A DNA stretch of 64,000 nucleotides, from positions 1-64,000 of the forward strand of contig JABDHL010000003.1 of assembly GCA_012972825.1 (NCBI GenBank), written 5' to 3'. Of this stretch, positions 26,608-37,476 are shown one piece after another (position 1 is the stretch's first letter; each line of letters starts with the position of its first letter). The DNA is from Chlorobiaceae bacterium. Its GTDB lineage: Bacteria > Bacteroidota > Chlorobiia > Chlorobiales > Chlorobiaceae. The position numbers and the translations under genes are program-made. The notes below the pieces were generated by a model. That model was not told where the DNA came from. It did not search any database and worked only from the letters and a program-made list of their open reading frames with translations.

Positions 26608-27843
26608 CTACTTTGGTCTCAACGCTTCAACCGGATCAAGATTTGCAGCCTTCCATGCAGGAAAGAGTCCAAACGTCATGCCGATTGTGGAGCAGACAAT
26701 CATGGAGACGGTTATCCAGACCCAGGGAAATATTGGCGGAAGATTGAATTTCAAGGAAACGATATTACCGGCCACAATACCGACAATAATGCCGATGACA
26801 CCTCCGACTATTGATAAAAAAAGTGACTCAAAAAGGAACTGGCGAAGAATGCTGCTTTTAGGTGCCCCGATCGATTTTCTGATGCCGATCTCCCTGGTTC
26901 TTTCAGTCACGCTCACCAGCATGATGTTCATGATACCCACTCCCGCAGTAAGGAGTGCCATAAAGCTGATGATGAATGCGCCGGTACTTATGGCGCGCTG
27001 AATATCTCTGAACGAGTCTATGAGTGATTCATTTGTTCTGATCTCGAAATCATTGATGTCCTTTACCGTCAATCCCCTGGCGAGTCTCATGGCTCCGATT
27101 GCCCGGTCAATGGCAAGCGGATAGTCTTTACGTGAAAGAGCCTCAACCGTAATGCTCAGGCTGCTTTTTTCATTAATATGATCCAGGTAGCGGGTAATGG
27201 GAATAAGGATGAAATTATCCTGGCTCTGGCCGAATGCCGCCCCTTTTTTATCAAAAACTCCAGTAACGGTATAGATCTCTCCGTTGACCTTGATGAATTT
27301 ATTCTGCGGGTTTTCGCCTGAAGGAAAAAGTGTTGCTGTAAGCTCGCTGCCGATCACAGCGGTGTTTCTTGCCGACTTAATATCGTTTTGTGAGAGATTG
27401 CGACCAAGCACAACATTGTAGCCGTTGGATATGGAAAAGTTTTCATCACCGCCGGTCAACGTGACATCGGGATTTGTCGTGCGGTTGCCATATTTTGCCA
27501 GATTGGCCTGACTTGAAATGGTGAAGCCTATAGTCCGGGCATGCGTCTCCATGCTTTTTTTAAATAACAGCGCCTGCGCGTAGGTGATATCCTTCCTGTT
27601 AGCATAGATGTTCCGTTTGTGGCCGCTGCCGAAAACCGTTGCAGGATTTTTCTGTATCTGGAACGTGTTGGCTCCAAGGCTTGTAAGGCCCGATTCAACG
27701 CTTTTATCAACGGCATCCAGCGCTGTCATCACGGCTATGATGGAAAAGACACCTACGGCGACGCCCATAATGGTGAGCCAGGAGCGGAGCTTGTTTACAG
27801 TCAGCGAATAAACCGCCTGGATAATGATTTCACGCAGCAGCAT
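26608..27843 (-). CDS. MacB-type ABC transporter permease (second of two)
   Basis: 411 residues. A MacB-type arrangement: N-terminal helix (LRSWLTIMGVAVGVFSIIAVMTALD), a periplasmic MacB-PCD domain (about 45-260), then three helices of the FtsX fold with the conserved IGIRKSIGAPKSSILRQFLFE loop. It forms the membrane part of an exporter with the ATPase at 29114. It lies 8 bp after the first permease. The two permeases differ clearly, implying a heterodimer rather than the MacB homodimer. Confidence 0.9.
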   Translation of the reverse strand: MLLREIIIQAVYSLTVNKLRSWLTIMGVAVGVFSIIAVMTALDAVDKSVESGLTSLGANTFQIQKNPATVFGSGHKRNIYANRKDITYAQALLFKKSMETHARTIGFTISSQANLAKYGNRTTNPDVTLTGGDENFSISNGYNVVLGRNLSQNDIKSARNTAVIGSELTATLFPSGENPQNKFIKVNGEIYTVTGVFDKKGAAFGQSQDNFILIPITRYLDHINEKSSLSITVEALSRKDYPLAIDRAIGAMRLARGLTVKDINDFEIRTNESLIDSFRDIQRAISTGAFIISFMALLTAGVGIMNIMLVSVTERTREIGIRKSIGAPKSSILRQFLFESLFLSIVGGVIGIIVGIVAGNIVSLKFNLPPIFPWVWITVSMIVCSTIGMTFGLFPAWKAANLDPVEALRPK

Positions 27844-27851
27844 AAGTACTC

Positions 27852-29117
27852 CTATTCATAACGCAGCGAGTCTGCAGGGTCAAGCTTCGATGCCGTAACG
27901 GCAGGTGCAAGACCTGAGATAATACCTGTAATCACTGAGACCGCAAGACTTGCTAGAACAAGGTCAAGAGAGAATTGTATCGGAAAATCAGGCACTATTT
28001 TTTCGATTGAGAAAGTAATCAAGAGTGCGGTACAAAGCCCGGTAAATCCTCCGATAAGGCAGATCATCACCGATTCAATAAGAAACTGCAGGAGAATGGT
28101 CTGCCGTCTTGCTCCAAGTGCTTTGCGAAGTCCGATCTCTCTTGTGCGCTCCTTTACACTGACGAAGGTGATGTTCATGATACCGATAGCTCCAACAAAA
28201 AGCGACATTCCGGTAATGAAGATACCTGCGATTGCAATTCCGTTTTTGATGGGGTCAAGCTGGCTTTTGAATGCCCTCTGTTCATTGATTGAGAAATCTT
28301 CGTCCTTTCCTGCAGGAATCCTGCGGATTCTTCTCATCAGGCCAAGCAGTTCCTCCTTTGCTTCTGAAACATGTGTCTGCTCCTTGATTTTAACCCTGAT
28401 TGTTGTGAACATTTTTTTCCCGTAGACCTTTTCAAAAGCTCCGAGCGGCATGATAATCTGATTGTCAAAACTGAAGAGCCCGAGGAACTTTCCCTGTTTT
28501 CTGAAAATGCCGATAATGCGACACTTGCCATTTTTCATCTGGATGGTTTTGTCGAGAGCAGGCTCATTTGGAAAGAGGCCGGTGGCAATATCATCGCCGA
28601 TGACGCAGACCATTGCACTGCTGGCAGATTCAGCAGGTGTAAAGAACCTGCCCGAGGTAAGACCGCCTGATGCTGTTTGCAGATAGTCGTGGTTGGTGCC
28701 AAGAGAAAATACCTGCTCAAGGATTCGATCCCTGTATTTTGCTGATGCCTGATAGGTTGACATTTGCGGAACCGCGAGGAGAAGTTCAGATCGAGGATTG
28801 GCAGCAATAATTCTGTTAAGCTGATCGGCATACTCTGTTTTCAGGTCTGGACGGTTACGGTAGAGCCACCATTGTCCCATGGTGGTCCACGATGATTTCT
28901 GGACATAGATAACATCGTAGCCGAGCATGGCAAGGCTTTTATCAAATCCCCGGTCAATACCATTGATCGCTGTGCCCATCATGGTAATGGCAACAATACC
29001 GATGATGACCCCGAGCGCGGTTAGAAAAGAGCGGATTTTATTGGCCCTGATCTGGAAGAGAGCCATTTTCATGCTCTCTGTGGTTTCATAGCGAAACTGT
29101 CGGTAGGTCAGTTTCAT
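27852..29117 (-). CDS. MacB-type ABC transporter permease (first of two)
   Basis: 421 residues. First helix at about 25-50 ([21 protein letters not shown]), periplasmic domain to about 280, FtsX-type helices with [21 protein letters not shown]. It overlaps the upstream ATPase gene by 4 bp (ATGA), a sign of translational coupling. Confidence 0.9.
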   Translation of the reverse strand: MKLTYRQFRYETTESMKMALFQIRANKIRSFLTALGVIIGIVAITMMGTAINGIDRGFDKSLAMLGYDVIYVQKSSWTTMGQWWLYRNRPDLKTEYADQLNRIIAANPRSELLLAVPQMSTYQASAKYRDRILEQVFSLGTNHDYLQTASGGLTSGRFFTPAESASSAMVCVIGDDIATGLFPNEPALDKTIQMKNGKCRIIGIFRKQGKFLGLFSFDNQIIMPLGAFEKVYGKKMFTTIRVKIKEQTHVSEAKEELLGLMRRIRRIPAGKDEDFSINEQRAFKSQLDPIKNGIAIAGIFITGMSLFVGAIGIMNITFVSVKERTREIGLRKALGARRQTILLQFLIESVMICLIGGFTGLCTALLITFSIEKIVPDFPIQFSLDLVLASLAVSVITGIISGLAPAVTASKLDPADSLRYE

Positions 29118-29803
29118 TGCTTGTGGTCGCTTTCTATTTTTCCATCCCTGAGCCGGATGACTCTGCGGGTGTAGCGGGCAATATCCTCTTCATGTGTAAT
29201 AAGGATGATGGTATTTCCAGCATCGGATAGTGCTCCGAAAATATCCATGATATCGTGACTGGTCGCAGTGTCGAGGTTTCCTGTTGGTTCGTCGGCAAGG
29301 ATGATCGATGGTTTGTTTATCAAAGCCCTTGCTATGGCTACTCTTTGAATCTGACCTCCGGAGAGTTCTGCAGGTTTGTGCGTGATCCTGTCACCGAGAC
29401 CGACCTTAACAAGTGCCTCCGCTGCACGCTGTTCCCGTTCTTCAGGCGGGACACCGGCATAAATCAGGGGCAGTTCGACATTGCGAAGACAATTAAGGCG
29501 TGGGAGCAGGTTGAAGGTTTGAAAAACAAAACCTATTTCCTTATTTCTTATACGGGCAAGCTCATCTTCGTCCATTTCAGCAACATGCTGTCCGTTAAGC
29601 TCATAAATACCTGAAGTCGGGGTATCAAGACACCCGATAATATTCATAAGTGTTGACTTTCCGCTTCCTGATGGACCCATGATTGCAGCATAGTCATTGT
29701 GCTTGAAATCAAGGTTGATCGAGTCGAGTGCCCTGACCTCCTGATCGCCCATTGTGTAGAATTTACAGAGCGATTGCATAATGATGATAGCTGGGGACTG
29801 CAT
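29114..29803 (-). CDS. ABC transporter ATP-binding protein (MacB/LolD class)
   Basis: 229 residues from ATG 29803. A longer open frame reaches back to 30028 but overlaps the membrane fusion gene and is not protein-like. Walker [11 protein letters not shown]-loop [11 protein letters not shown], signature [15 protein letters not shown], Walker [13 protein letters not shown] and H-loop THE are all present. It powers the two permeases for export through the TolC-like channel encoded in the same run. Confidence 0.94.
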   Translation of the reverse strand: MQSPAIIIMQSLCKFYTMGDQEVRALDSINLDFKHNDYAAIMGPSGSGKSTLMNIIGCLDTPTSGIYELNGQHVAEMDEDELARIRNKEIGFVFQTFNLLPRLNCLRNVELPLIYAGVPPEEREQRAAEALVKVGLGDRITHKPAELSGGQIQRVAIARALINKPSIILADEPTGNLDTATSHDIMDIFGALSDAGNTIILITHEEDIARYTRRVIRLRDGKIESDHKQ

Positions 29804-29810
29804 TCCCGGG

Positions 29811-31061
29811 CTATCGTTGCTGCTGTTTGACAATGGATCCTTCTTTGAGCTGGCTGGTAATGGCTGTGTAGCTTCCTGAAACAACCTCTTCTCCTTTTGT
29901 GAGTCCTTCTGTGACGATAATATGGGTATTGTCTGTTGTTCCTGTTTTAACCGGACGGAATGATGCTTTGCCTGATTTGATGACAAATACCCCTTGCTGG
30001 CTGTCGGGTGCTTTGGGTTTAGCTGCAATGGTGACGGATTTGTCAGGACTTTCGCTTTCCGGGGTTTTGGTTGTACTTCTGATTGTCACACTTTGAATGG
30101 GGACAACAAGCGCGTTTTTAACCCGTTGTGACTCAATATCAGCAGTAGCGCTCATACCGGGTTTAAGCAGGCGATCATGGTTTAAGATGTGAATCTTGAC
30201 CGAAAAATTTGTGACCTCTTCCTGTGTGCCGGTTGCTTTCGAAATGGCTGAATTCGATATTTCATGCACCACTCCCTGGAATATTCGATCGCCGAAAGCA
30301 TCGACTTTGATGGAGACTGGATTTCCCGGTTTGACATTGATTATATCGTTTTCATTGACCTCTACTTTGACCTGCATGCTGTCAAGGTTGGCAAGCCGGA
30401 GAACTTCGGTGCCGGGGAATTGCCCTGTACCGACAACACGTTCACCAAGCTTGTTGTTCAGAACGATGATGGAACCGCTGATAGGAGCACGGACCACAGT
30501 TTTTTTCAAGCGATCCTGATTCTGGTCAAGAAGACTTTTATTCTGTTCAATGAGATGAAGTGAAGCTTGATAGACAGCACGGGCAGCATCGGCATTTGTT
30601 TTGGAAGCCAGGTAATCAGTTTCTGATATAAGTTTATCTTTGAACAGGAGCTGCGCTTTACGAAAATCATCTTCCGACTTAATTTTTTTCGATCGTGATT
30701 CAAGACTTTGTGATTTTGCTGAATTAAGCTGGGCAAGGCTCTGTTCAACCTGATTGATATAGAGGTCGGGCTGAATTTTAAGCAGCAGATCTCCTTTTTT
30801 TACGCTTTGTCCATCCTGGATGGGCAGTTCGAGAATTTCACCAGAGACGTCCGGTGAGATGGCAACGACAAGAACAGGCTCTATTTTTCCTGTTGCCGTA
30901 ACGATATGGACAACCTCTTTTACGGAAACCTTTTCGATTGTTACCTCAACGGGTTTTTCCCTGAGAGTTAGAAGCGTAAAGATTGCTCCTCCGGCAACGA
31001 GAAGTGCAGCAAGAGTGATCAATATCGTTTTGCGGTTCAGCAGGGATTTTTGTTTGCTCAT
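29811..31061 (-). CDS. Periplasmic adaptor (membrane fusion protein, MacA/HlyD family)
   Basis: 416 residues from ATG 31061; the upstream extension overlaps the tolC-like gene and is rejected. N-terminal anchor helix ([20 protein letters not shown]), lipoyl half ([28 protein letters not shown]), long coiled-coil hairpin (about 110-195), second lipoyl half ([21 protein letters not shown]), then beta-barrel and membrane-proximal domains. It bridges the inner-membrane ABC transporter and outer-membrane channel. It lies 25 bp after the TolC-like gene. Confidence 0.92.
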   Translation of the reverse strand: MSKQKSLLNRKTILITLAALLVAGGAIFTLLTLREKPVEVTIEKVSVKEVVHIVTATGKIEPVLVVAISPDVSGEILELPIQDGQSVKKGDLLLKIQPDLYINQVEQSLAQLNSAKSQSLESRSKKIKSEDDFRKAQLLFKDKLISETDYLASKTNADAARAVYQASLHLIEQNKSLLDQNQDRLKKTVVRAPISGSIIVLNNKLGERVVGTGQFPGTEVLRLANLDSMQVKVEVNENDIINVKPGNPVSIKVDAFGDRIFQGVVHEISNSAISKATGTQEEVTNFSVKIHILNHDRLLKPGMSATADIESQRVKNALVVPIQSVTIRSTTKTPESESPDKSVTIAAKPKAPDSQQGVFVIKSGKASFRPVKTGTTDNTHIIVTEGLTKGEEVVSGSYTAITSQLKEGSIVKQQQR

Positions 31062-31086
31062 GGATTTACTTACTGGATTCAGGTTG

Positions 31087-32478
31087 CTATGGTATGGGTA
31101 TTGTGCCTGTCGCATAATCCAGAACGCTTTTTTGAAGCGCCAGATTATACGTTGCCTGCGAAAGATTGGAGCGTGCGTTGAAAAGAGATGCCCGCGCAGT
31201 GCTGAGTTCAACAAAGCCGGCTGCACCTATTTCATATTTTCTCTTGATGTCTTCAAAAGCTGAGCTGGAAGCAGTCAGGTTGACTTTAGATTTTTCGATT
31301 TGCATTAATGCCGAACCATAGTCATTTGCGGCCAGTTGTAAGTCAAGGGCGATATTGTTTTTCAGATCCTCATAATCAAGCTTTTGGTTGAGATGGTTGA
31401 TTTTAGCTGATTCAACATTGTAGTGCCTTTGAAAACCGTCAAAGATTGACCAGCTGAGGTTCAGTCCCACCGAGTATCCAATTGAGTTGCGCAGCTGATC
31501 TGAAAGTGGAGGATAGGAGTAATCTGTAGTATATCCACCGTAACTCTGTCGCAGGAACCCGGTTCCGCCACTGTTGATGTTGACGTTAAGATCCAGATGC
31601 GGATACCATGCCGCTCTGGATTGCGTTATCTGCCATTGTGCCGCTTTGGTTTCAAGCCCCTTGCTTTTCAGGTCGCTTCGATGTTCAAGGGCAATCGTGA
31701 CAAGAGAGTCAATATCGGTTTTCGAAGAAAGTGCAACGTTCAGTTCGTTTGAGACAGGTTCGAGTGAAATTGTAGTCAATGGGTCGATCTGCAGTCGGCG
31801 GAGCAGTTCGAGCATGCTGCGCCGCATTCGGGTTTCTGCCTGAATAACGGAGAGGCCGCTTTCTGCAGCAGCAGCCTGTTGCTGGTAGAGATCGGTCCTG
31901 GATTTCAGGCCGATCTGAAATTGCCGGTCAGTAAGTGTAAGCTGATCTTTAATCGAGAGAAGATTTTCCCGGGCAATATCAAGGAGTTCACGGTTCAGAA
32001 GTACCTGGTAGTAATACTGTGTAACATCGTAGATTATAGTCTGGAGCGCTCTTGAAAGAGTGTGGTAAGCTGCTCGTTCTTTATTGAGCGCTGACTCCAG
32101 GGATGCGTAATCACTGAAACCGTTGAATAGATTCAGGGAGGTTGCAAGGGTGAGATTAATCGATGCGTTCTCTGTTTTGATTTTATATGGTGGAATGGAT
32201 GGGTCGTATTGAATATAGGTGTTGCTGAGCGCAGAGGGTGTATAAGAGGTTGAGAAAGAAAGTTTTGGAAGAAAGGAACCGTAATTTCTCAGAACATCGG
32301 CACCCTGCAGCTTCAGATTGTATTTCGCTTTTTTTGCAGAAGTTGAGTTATTCAGCGCTATTTCAATGCAGTTGGCAAGAGAGAGCGTTTTCCCCTTCAC
32401 TTCGGTACCCATACCAAAGGAAGGGTGCGCAAGAACAAGCGCTATTATACAGAAAGAGAGAAAAAACCGTGAAACCAA
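31087..32478 (-). CDS. TolC-family outer-membrane efflux protein
   Basis: 463 residues. Signal peptide (FFLSFCIIALVLAHPSFG), then two repeats of the OEP domain with long helices and KGKTLSLANCIEIALNNST near the N-terminus. The second repeat includes LVTIALEHRSDLKSKGLE. First gene of the exporter unit tolC, adaptor, ATPase, permease, permease, making a complete tripartite pump. The substrate is unknown. Confidence 0.92.
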   Translation of the reverse strand: MVSRFFLSFCIIALVLAHPSFGMGTEVKGKTLSLANCIEIALNNSTSAKKAKYNLKLQGADVLRNYGSFLPKLSFSTSYTPSALSNTYIQYDPSIPPYKIKTENASINLTLATSLNLFNGFSDYASLESALNKERAAYHTLSRALQTIIYDVTQYYYQVLLNRELLDIARENLLSIKDQLTLTDRQFQIGLKSRTDLYQQQAAAAESGLSVIQAETRMRRSMLELLRRLQIDPLTTISLEPVSNELNVALSSKTDIDSLVTIALEHRSDLKSKGLETKAAQWQITQSRAAWYPHLDLNVNINSGGTGFLRQSYGGYTTDYSYPPLSDQLRNSIGYSVGLNLSWSIFDGFQRHYNVESAKINHLNQKLDYEDLKNNIALDLQLAANDYGSALMQIEKSKVNLTASSSAFEDIKRKYEIGAAGFVELSTARASLFNARSNLSQATYNLALQKSVLDYATGTIPIP

Positions 32479-32483
32479 GATAC

Positions 32484-32534
32484 TGAGTGCTAACCGTTTA
32501 GATTATCGAGTGTTGAGTGTAAATTGTTGAGTGC
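32484..32534. repeat. Heptamer repeats TGAGTGY upstream of the exporter operon
   Basis: TGAGTGC at 32484 and 32528, CGAGTGT at 32507 and TGAGTGT at 32514, so three copies sit in a 7-bp register. They lie directly before the exporter operon start (minus strand), where a repressor or activator could bind, or they may be a slippage-derived tandem repeat. Confidence 0.4.
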
Positions 32535-32607
32535 AATATAAGGACTTCTATACGTTAATAGAGGTTTAATAGTTCCAGTCATTGAAGGTTGTTTGTGTTG
32601 TTCCGGT

Positions 32608-33183
32608 TCAAAGCCGGTTGAGGAGTGAATCAATCTCTGCTCTGTAATGCTCCGCATTGTGCGGCTTCAGCTGGATGAGAACTGTATAGATTTTTATGGC
32701 TTTTTTGTAAGCTCCCTGCGCGGTGAAAAGGCTGGCGAGGCTTTCAGTGGGAACAGCAATGGCTGAATCGTCAGGGAAAGGCTGTTTTTGTTCATGGATG
32801 GAGGTTGGATCAGAGTTTTCCGTTGTTTGTACGGGATTAAACTTCATGAGTTCCGCTGTGAGCTTTTCAAGTTCGTCGGAGATAGGATCGAACAATGCAG
32901 ATGGAGCACAGTTTTCTAATCCATTTCCTGAAGCCTGAAGGTCTATGAGATCATTCCATGCAACCTCGTTAGCGGGGGCAATTGAGCAGCATTTTCGTAA
33001 ATATTCACTGGCCAGAGAGTAGTTTTGAAGACCTCTGAGCGCTTTTGCACACAACAGGTGAAAAAGGTATGAGTCCGAAAAATAGTCGGAAAATGGAATG
33101 AGTTTGTCAAGACCCGACTGGAATTTTCCTCTGGACAGGTCAAGCGAAACCTCCGCAAAAAAAAAGTGCGGATTACTGATCAT
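32608..33183 (-). CDS. TPR-type protein, unknown function
   Basis: 191 residues from ATG 33183, which follows the ddl stop closely; the longer frame overlaps ddl. Helical hairpins of TPR type are seen at about 35-75 (YLFHLLCAKALRGLQNYSLASEYLRKCCSIAPANEVAWNDL-like) and at 155-190 (LASLFTAQGAYKKAIKIYTVLIQLKPHN). The middle is acidic and low in complexity. No catalytic motif. It is probably co-transcribed with ddl, and the repeats suggest protein-protein binding. Confidence 0.75.
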   Translation of the reverse strand: MISNPHFFFAEVSLDLSRGKFQSGLDKLIPFSDYFSDSYLFHLLCAKALRGLQNYSLASEYLRKCCSIAPANEVAWNDLIDLQASGNGLENCAPSALFDPISDELEKLTAELMKFNPVQTTENSDPTSIHEQKQPFPDDSAIAVPTESLASLFTAQGAYKKAIKIYTVLIQLKPHNAEHYRAEIDSLLNRL

Positions 33184-33196
33184 GGCATTACTCTCT

Positions 33197-34279
33197 TCAT
33201 AGTTCGTTTTTGTTAAGTGCGAGCTGCAGCAGGCGATCTGCAAGTTCCGGAAAATTTATACCGGTCGCCTCCATGAGTCTTGGAAACATACTGATATCGG
33301 TAAAGCCTGGAATGGTATTGACTTCGTTTAGAACGACGGATCCACTGTTTTCGTCAACAAAAAAATCAATTCTTGACATACCCTTGCATCCAAGCGCATT
33401 GTACACCTTTATTGCTGCGTTCTGTACCTTCTTTTGGAGTTCGCCGGGTATACGGGCAGGAATGAAGAGCTTTGCAGTGTTACGGATATATTTATCCTGA
33501 TAGTCATAAAAGTCCCCACCTGGCTCGATCTCACCGCATATTGAGACTGTCGGCAGCTCATTGCCAAGCACGGCAACCTCTATTTCCCTTCCTGTGATTG
33601 CCTTTTCGACAAGTACTTTCGAATCCAGCGAGCAGGCAAATTCAAGGGCTGCAGGCAGTTGTTCGAGACAATGTACTTTTGATATTCCTACCGAAGAACC
33701 GAAATGTGCCGGTTTGATGAATAACGGGTATTCTAACTGTTTTTCGATGCTTTCATGAACCCCTTCAGGGTCAGCATGGTACTCGGTGCTGAATAATGTT
33801 ATGGATGGCGCTACAACCAGGCCTGCATCAGCCGCACACAGTTTCGTGAGCGCCTTGTCCATAGTGAGTGCTGAGGCGAGAACGCCGCATCCAGTATAAG
33901 GAACGCCACAGGTATCAAGAAAACCTTGAATACGGCCGTCTTCACCATACGAGCCATGGAGCGAAAGAAATGCGACATCAATGCCAGCCGCCTTGAAATT
34001 TAAGTCAAAGGGTTTCTGAGGGGAGTGCTGTACCATGTTTCTGAGATGTTTGGATACTGCTTCAGGCGATGAAACTCTCAAAAGGGCTGATAAATCCAGG
34101 TTCAGAATGTCGCTGGCTATTCCTTCACAGAACCAGACGCCGTCATGGGTGATATAGAGAGGAACAATTCTGTAGTGGTCAGTATTGATATTCGCTCCAA
34201 TTGATCTTGCTGAGATAATCGATATTTCATGTTCAGCTGACTTGCCTCCAAAAATGAGAGCAACAGTGATAAGTTGCAT
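33197..34279 (-). CDS. ddl: D-alanine--D-alanine ligase
   Basis: 360 residues. ATP-grasp enzyme with [19 protein letters not shown] at the start, [16 protein letters not shown], the ATP loop [14 protein letters not shown], and [33 protein letters not shown]. It joins two D-alanines for peptidoglycan. The ATG at 34279 matches the family start. Confidence 0.96.
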   Translation of the reverse strand: MQLITVALIFGGKSAEHEISIISARSIGANINTDHYRIVPLYITHDGVWFCEGIASDILNLDLSALLRVSSPEAVSKHLRNMVQHSPQKPFDLNFKAAGIDVAFLSLHGSYGEDGRIQGFLDTCGVPYTGCGVLASALTMDKALTKLCAADAGLVVAPSITLFSTEYHADPEGVHESIEKQLEYPLFIKPAHFGSSVGISKVHCLEQLPAALEFACSLDSKVLVEKAITGREIEVAVLGNELPTVSICGEIEPGGDFYDYQDKYIRNTAKLFIPARIPGELQKKVQNAAIKVYNALGCKGMSRIDFFVDENSGSVVLNEVNTIPGFTDISMFPRLMEATGINFPELADRLLQLALNKNEL

Positions 34280-34586
34280 AGGTGCTTTTGTGATGGTTGT
34301 AGATTGTTTCGTAATTTCGGATTGTTCTGCATTCAGATGGTTATTGCTCTCATGGCAAAAGCTTTGTTTATCAACTGATGGGATTAGCAGATTTTCGCAA
34401 AATACCCGTATCGATGGACACTAACAATGTAACTGGCAAAAATAATCAGAAAATGAACGTTCTTCTCTCGATGGAGTGTAACTTTTTTATTAATTAAAGT
34501 CAGCAATTTGTCTTTTTTTCGATATGCTTTTCTGCCAGGTATCTTTACAATTTCTGTATATCATCTACTCGAAAGGATTTTTTACT
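34280..34586. other. Divergent intergenic region ddl / lipoate ligase
   Basis: About 307 bp between divergent genes; it must hold both promoters. It is AT-rich on the right side. No small gene, terminator or repeat is apparent. Confidence 0.4.
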
Positions 34587-35390
34587 GTGAATGCCATTTT
34601 TTCTAAGGTTTATTGTATTGATACCGGCTTGCATTCTGGTGAGGAAAATATGGAGTTTGACCGGCGGCTGATGGCAGCATTTCTTGATGGCCGGTTTCAG
34701 CAGCAGTATGGCCAGCAGAGTTGTCTCTGGCGTTTCTATGCCTGGCGGCCGTACGCTGTTACTTTAGGGTATAATCAGGACTCTTCTGGTATTGATTCCG
34801 AAAAATGCCGCATGGCTGGTGTTGATGTTGTCAGAAGGCCGACTGGAGGACGTGCGGTCTTTCATGCTGATGAATTTACCTACAGCTTTTTTTCTGACTC
34901 TTCTGAACAGAATGCTGTGCTCTACAAGATGGTTCATGAAGTGATTCAGCTTGCTCTTGAAGGTATGGGAATTCATGCAGAGTTCTGCCGTTCGACTCTT
35001 CAGAGATCGCCTTCGGCAGGCTCGGTCAGTTGTTTTACCGCATCGGCCAAACATGAATTACAGGTGGAGGGGCGGAAATTAGTTGGTTCGGCACAGCGCA
35101 AGACCAGAAATGTTCTTCTACAGCATGGTTCGCTTCCGCTTTCCAGACGTCATAAAGATCTTGCTGAGTTTATTACTTTTTCTCAAGGGGATACTTTTGA
35201 GAGTATCAGGGATGAAATGGATCGAAAAACCATCTCTCTCGAAGAGATCCTTGGTTGCATTCCACAATACGACCATCTGACGGAGCTGATGAGAAAGGTT
35301 CTCGGAAAGCTTTATGGTCTAAATGTTGAATATCTTCACCAGGATAAGTTGTCGGATATTCTCAAAGGTTATGAATATCTAATTAATTAA
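34587..35390 (+). CDS. Lipoate--protein ligase A / lipoyl transferase family protein
   Basis: 267 residues if started at the GTG at 34587, which has a GAAAGGAT ribosome site; an ATG at 34524 would add 21 residues outside the family core. The fold signature runs from CIDTGLHSGEENMEFDRRLM through WRFYAWRPYAVTLGYNQD and VVRRPTGGRAVFHADEFTYSF to the binding lysine region KLVGSAQRKTRNVLLQHGSLPL. It moves lipoyl or octanoyl groups onto E2/GcvH proteins; ligase and transferase forms cannot be told apart here. It precedes panB by 12 bp. Confidence 0.85.
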   Translation: MNAIFSKVYCIDTGLHSGEENMEFDRRLMAAFLDGRFQQQYGQQSCLWRFYAWRPYAVTLGYNQDSSGIDSEKCRMAGVDVVRRPTGGRAVFHADEFTYSFFSDSSEQNAVLYKMVHEVIQLALEGMGIHAEFCRSTLQRSPSAGSVSCFTASAKHELQVEGRKLVGSAQRKTRNVLLQHGSLPLSRRHKDLAEFITFSQGDTFESIRDEMDRKTISLEEILGCIPQYDHLTELMRKVLGKLYGLNVEYLHQDKLSDILKGYEYLIN

Positions 35391-35402
35391 GTGGGAAGCA
35401 CT

Positions 35403-36236
35403 ATGAACAGAAACGCTCAGCAGAAAGCTGCTCATGTTACTACAAGAAGGCTTCTTGATATGAAGCAGGGTGGCGAAAAAATCTCTGTACTGACTGCCTA
35501 CGACTATACGATGGCAAGGATTCTTGACCGTGCCGGTGTTGATGTCATTCTTGTTGGCGATTCAGCAAGTAATGTTTTTTCAGGTCACAGTACGACCCTG
35601 CCTATAACGATCGATGAGATGATCTATCATGCCAAAGCTGTTGTCAGGGGAGTGAAGGACGAGAGCAACAGAGCAATGGTGGTTATCGACATGCCGTTCA
35701 TGAGCTATCAGCTTTCCGGTGAGGAGGCGTTGCGCAATGCCGGAAAGATTATGAAGGAGCATGAGTGCGATGCTGTAAAGCTGGAAGGGGGAAGAATTAT
35801 TGCCGAAACCGTCAAAAGAATTACCGATGTCGGCATTCCGGTGATGGGTCATCTCGGCCTCATGCCACAGTCGATTTATAAGTACGGGAGTTACAAGGTC
35901 AGAGCCCAGGAAGGGATGGAGGCCAAACAGCTTCTCGAAGATGCCAGGATTCTCGAAGAGGCTGGCGCTTTTGCCGTAGTGCTCGAAAAAATTCCATCTT
36001 CACTTGCCGCAGAAGTCACAAGTTTACTGACTATTCCCACCATCGGTATCGGCGCCGGCGCTGAATGTGATGGCCAGGTTCTTGTTATCAACGACATTCT
36101 TGGGTTGAACCGTGAATTTCATCCTCGTTTTGTGCGCCAGTATGCAGATTTAAACACTGTTATAGAAACTGTTGTCCGTCAGTACGTTCACGATGTCAGG
36201 GAGAAAGAGTTCCCTACGACTGATGAAAGTTACTGA
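35403..36236 (+). CDS. panB: 3-methyl-2-oxobutanoate hydroxymethyltransferase
   Basis: 277 residues from ATG 35403 (a GTG at 35391 is possible). Motifs: [61 protein letters not shown], and [22 protein letters not shown]. First committed step of pantothenate (coenzyme A) synthesis, using 5,10-methylene-tetrahydrofolate. Confidence 0.97.
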   Translation: MNRNAQQKAAHVTTRRLLDMKQGGEKISVLTAYDYTMARILDRAGVDVILVGDSASNVFSGHSTTLPITIDEMIYHAKAVVRGVKDESNRAMVVIDMPFMSYQLSGEEALRNAGKIMKEHECDAVKLEGGRIIAETVKRITDVGIPVMGHLGLMPQSIYKYGSYKVRAQEGMEAKQLLEDARILEEAGAFAVVLEKIPSSLAAEVTSLLTIPTIGIGAGAECDGQVLVINDILGLNREFHPRFVRQYADLNTVIETVVRQYVHDVREKEFPTTDESY

Positions 36237-36367
36237 TGGTGACATCTCTTCTTTTTTTCTGTTTAATAACTTGCTGAAAAGATTGTACTTTTCAAAGTCA
36301 CAAACCAAAATGGCACTCTTGTGCCTTTCCGGATAATCTTTATTCTGATGTTCGATATTTTTATTAT

Positions 36368-37168
36368 ATGGATGATGCTGGCAAAAAAAAGACTCATAAA
36401 CGCTACCCTCCTTTTCTGAGAAACAGTTCACAGGATCGCCCCCAGTTATTTTCGTTCGTATCGCGTTCATTTGTACCCTCCGTTTTTACCGTCATGAATA
36501 TGGTTTCCGGCTATATCGCAATTGTTATGGCGGGAGAGGGAAGTTTTATGATGGCATGCTGGTTTATTATTCTGGCAGCTTTTTTTGATACCATAGATGG
36601 GTTCGTGGCCAGAATTACCAATGGAACCTCTGATTTTGGGGTTGAGCTGGATTCACTATCTGATCTTGTCTCTTTCGGAGCAGCCCCGGCATATCTGGTC
36701 TACAAATTTGGTCTTGAAGGTTTGCCAGGGATTACTGGCATTTGTGTCAGTGCACTGCTTATGATCGGCAGTGGTCTGAGGCTTGCGCGGTTTAATATCA
36801 GTATGATCGGTTATATCAAAGACTCTTTTTCCGGTCTCCCGACTCCGGCCCAGGCTTTAACAATAGCAGGTTTTGTGCTCTGGATGATCGTTGAACCGGT
36901 TTTCCCTGCAAAGTCGATGCAGATTGTCCTTGCATGGCTTGCAACTGCTCTTGCTATTCTTATGGTCAGTAAGGTAAATTATGATGCTCTACCAAAGCCT
37001 ACGGTTGAATCTTTCCGGCAGAAGCCACTGCAGATGTCACTCTATGTTGTAGCCATTTTCTGTGTTCTTCTCTTTCATGCCAAGGCTTTTTTTCTTGCCA
37101 TGTTGTTGTATATTCTGCTCGGTATTGTTCGGTCGTTCACTTTGCTGTGCCGTCAGTGGCAGCTTTGA
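36368..37168 (+). CDS. pssA: CDP-diacylglycerol--serine O-phosphatidyltransferase
   Basis: 266 residues with several membrane helices. The CDP-alcohol phosphotransferase motif is intact: DTIDGFVARITNGTSDFGVE followed by LDSLSDLVSFG. This makes phosphatidylserine, the precursor of phosphatidylethanolamine. The N-terminal 30 residues are basic and cytoplasmic. It ends 30 bp before purS. Confidence 0.92.
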   Translation: MDDAGKKKTHKRYPPFLRNSSQDRPQLFSFVSRSFVPSVFTVMNMVSGYIAIVMAGEGSFMMACWFIILAAFFDTIDGFVARITNGTSDFGVELDSLSDLVSFGAAPAYLVYKFGLEGLPGITGICVSALLMIGSGLRLARFNISMIGYIKDSFSGLPTPAQALTIAGFVLWMIVEPVFPAKSMQIVLAWLATALAILMVSKVNYDALPKPTVESFRQKPLQMSLYVVAIFCVLLFHAKAFFLAMLLYILLGIVRSFTLLCRQWQL

Positions 37169-37198
37169 TTTTTTCCCATTCAAACTATACGCGTAATA

Positions 37199-37450
37199 AT
37201 GCCCTATACTGCAAAAATAAAGGTTACCCTTCGACAGTCCATTCTTGATGTACAAGGAAAAGCCGTAGAGCATGCTTTGAAAAATCTTGGATACGGTACA
37301 GTGGAGTCGGCCAGAATTGGTAAATATATCGAAGTGACGATCAATGAACAGGATCTGCTTCAAGCAGAACGTATCGCCAATGAGATTTCTCAAAAACTGT
37401 TATCGAATCCTGTCATGGAAAATTATTCCTTTGAACTGGAACACCTCTGA
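37199..37450 (+). CDS. purS: Phosphoribosylformylglycinamidine synthase subunit PurS
   Basis: 83 residues. ITLRQSILDVQGKAVEHAL-like start (VTLRQSILDVQGKAVEHALK) and YGTVESARIGKYIEV are typical of PurS. It is the small bridging subunit of the three-part FGAM synthase, with purQ 26 bp downstream. purL is not in the window. Confidence 0.95.
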   Translation: MPYTAKIKVTLRQSILDVQGKAVEHALKNLGYGTVESARIGKYIEVTINEQDLLQAERIANEISQKLLSNPVMENYSFELEHL

Positions 37451-37476
37451 ACACCTTAAATAAATAGCATTCAACT

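Noticed and set aside
29804-30028. N-terminal extension of the ABC ATPase (75 codons)
   Set aside because: It overlaps the end of the adaptor gene, is rich in Ser/Gln/Lys without family match, and the family start fits ATG 29803.
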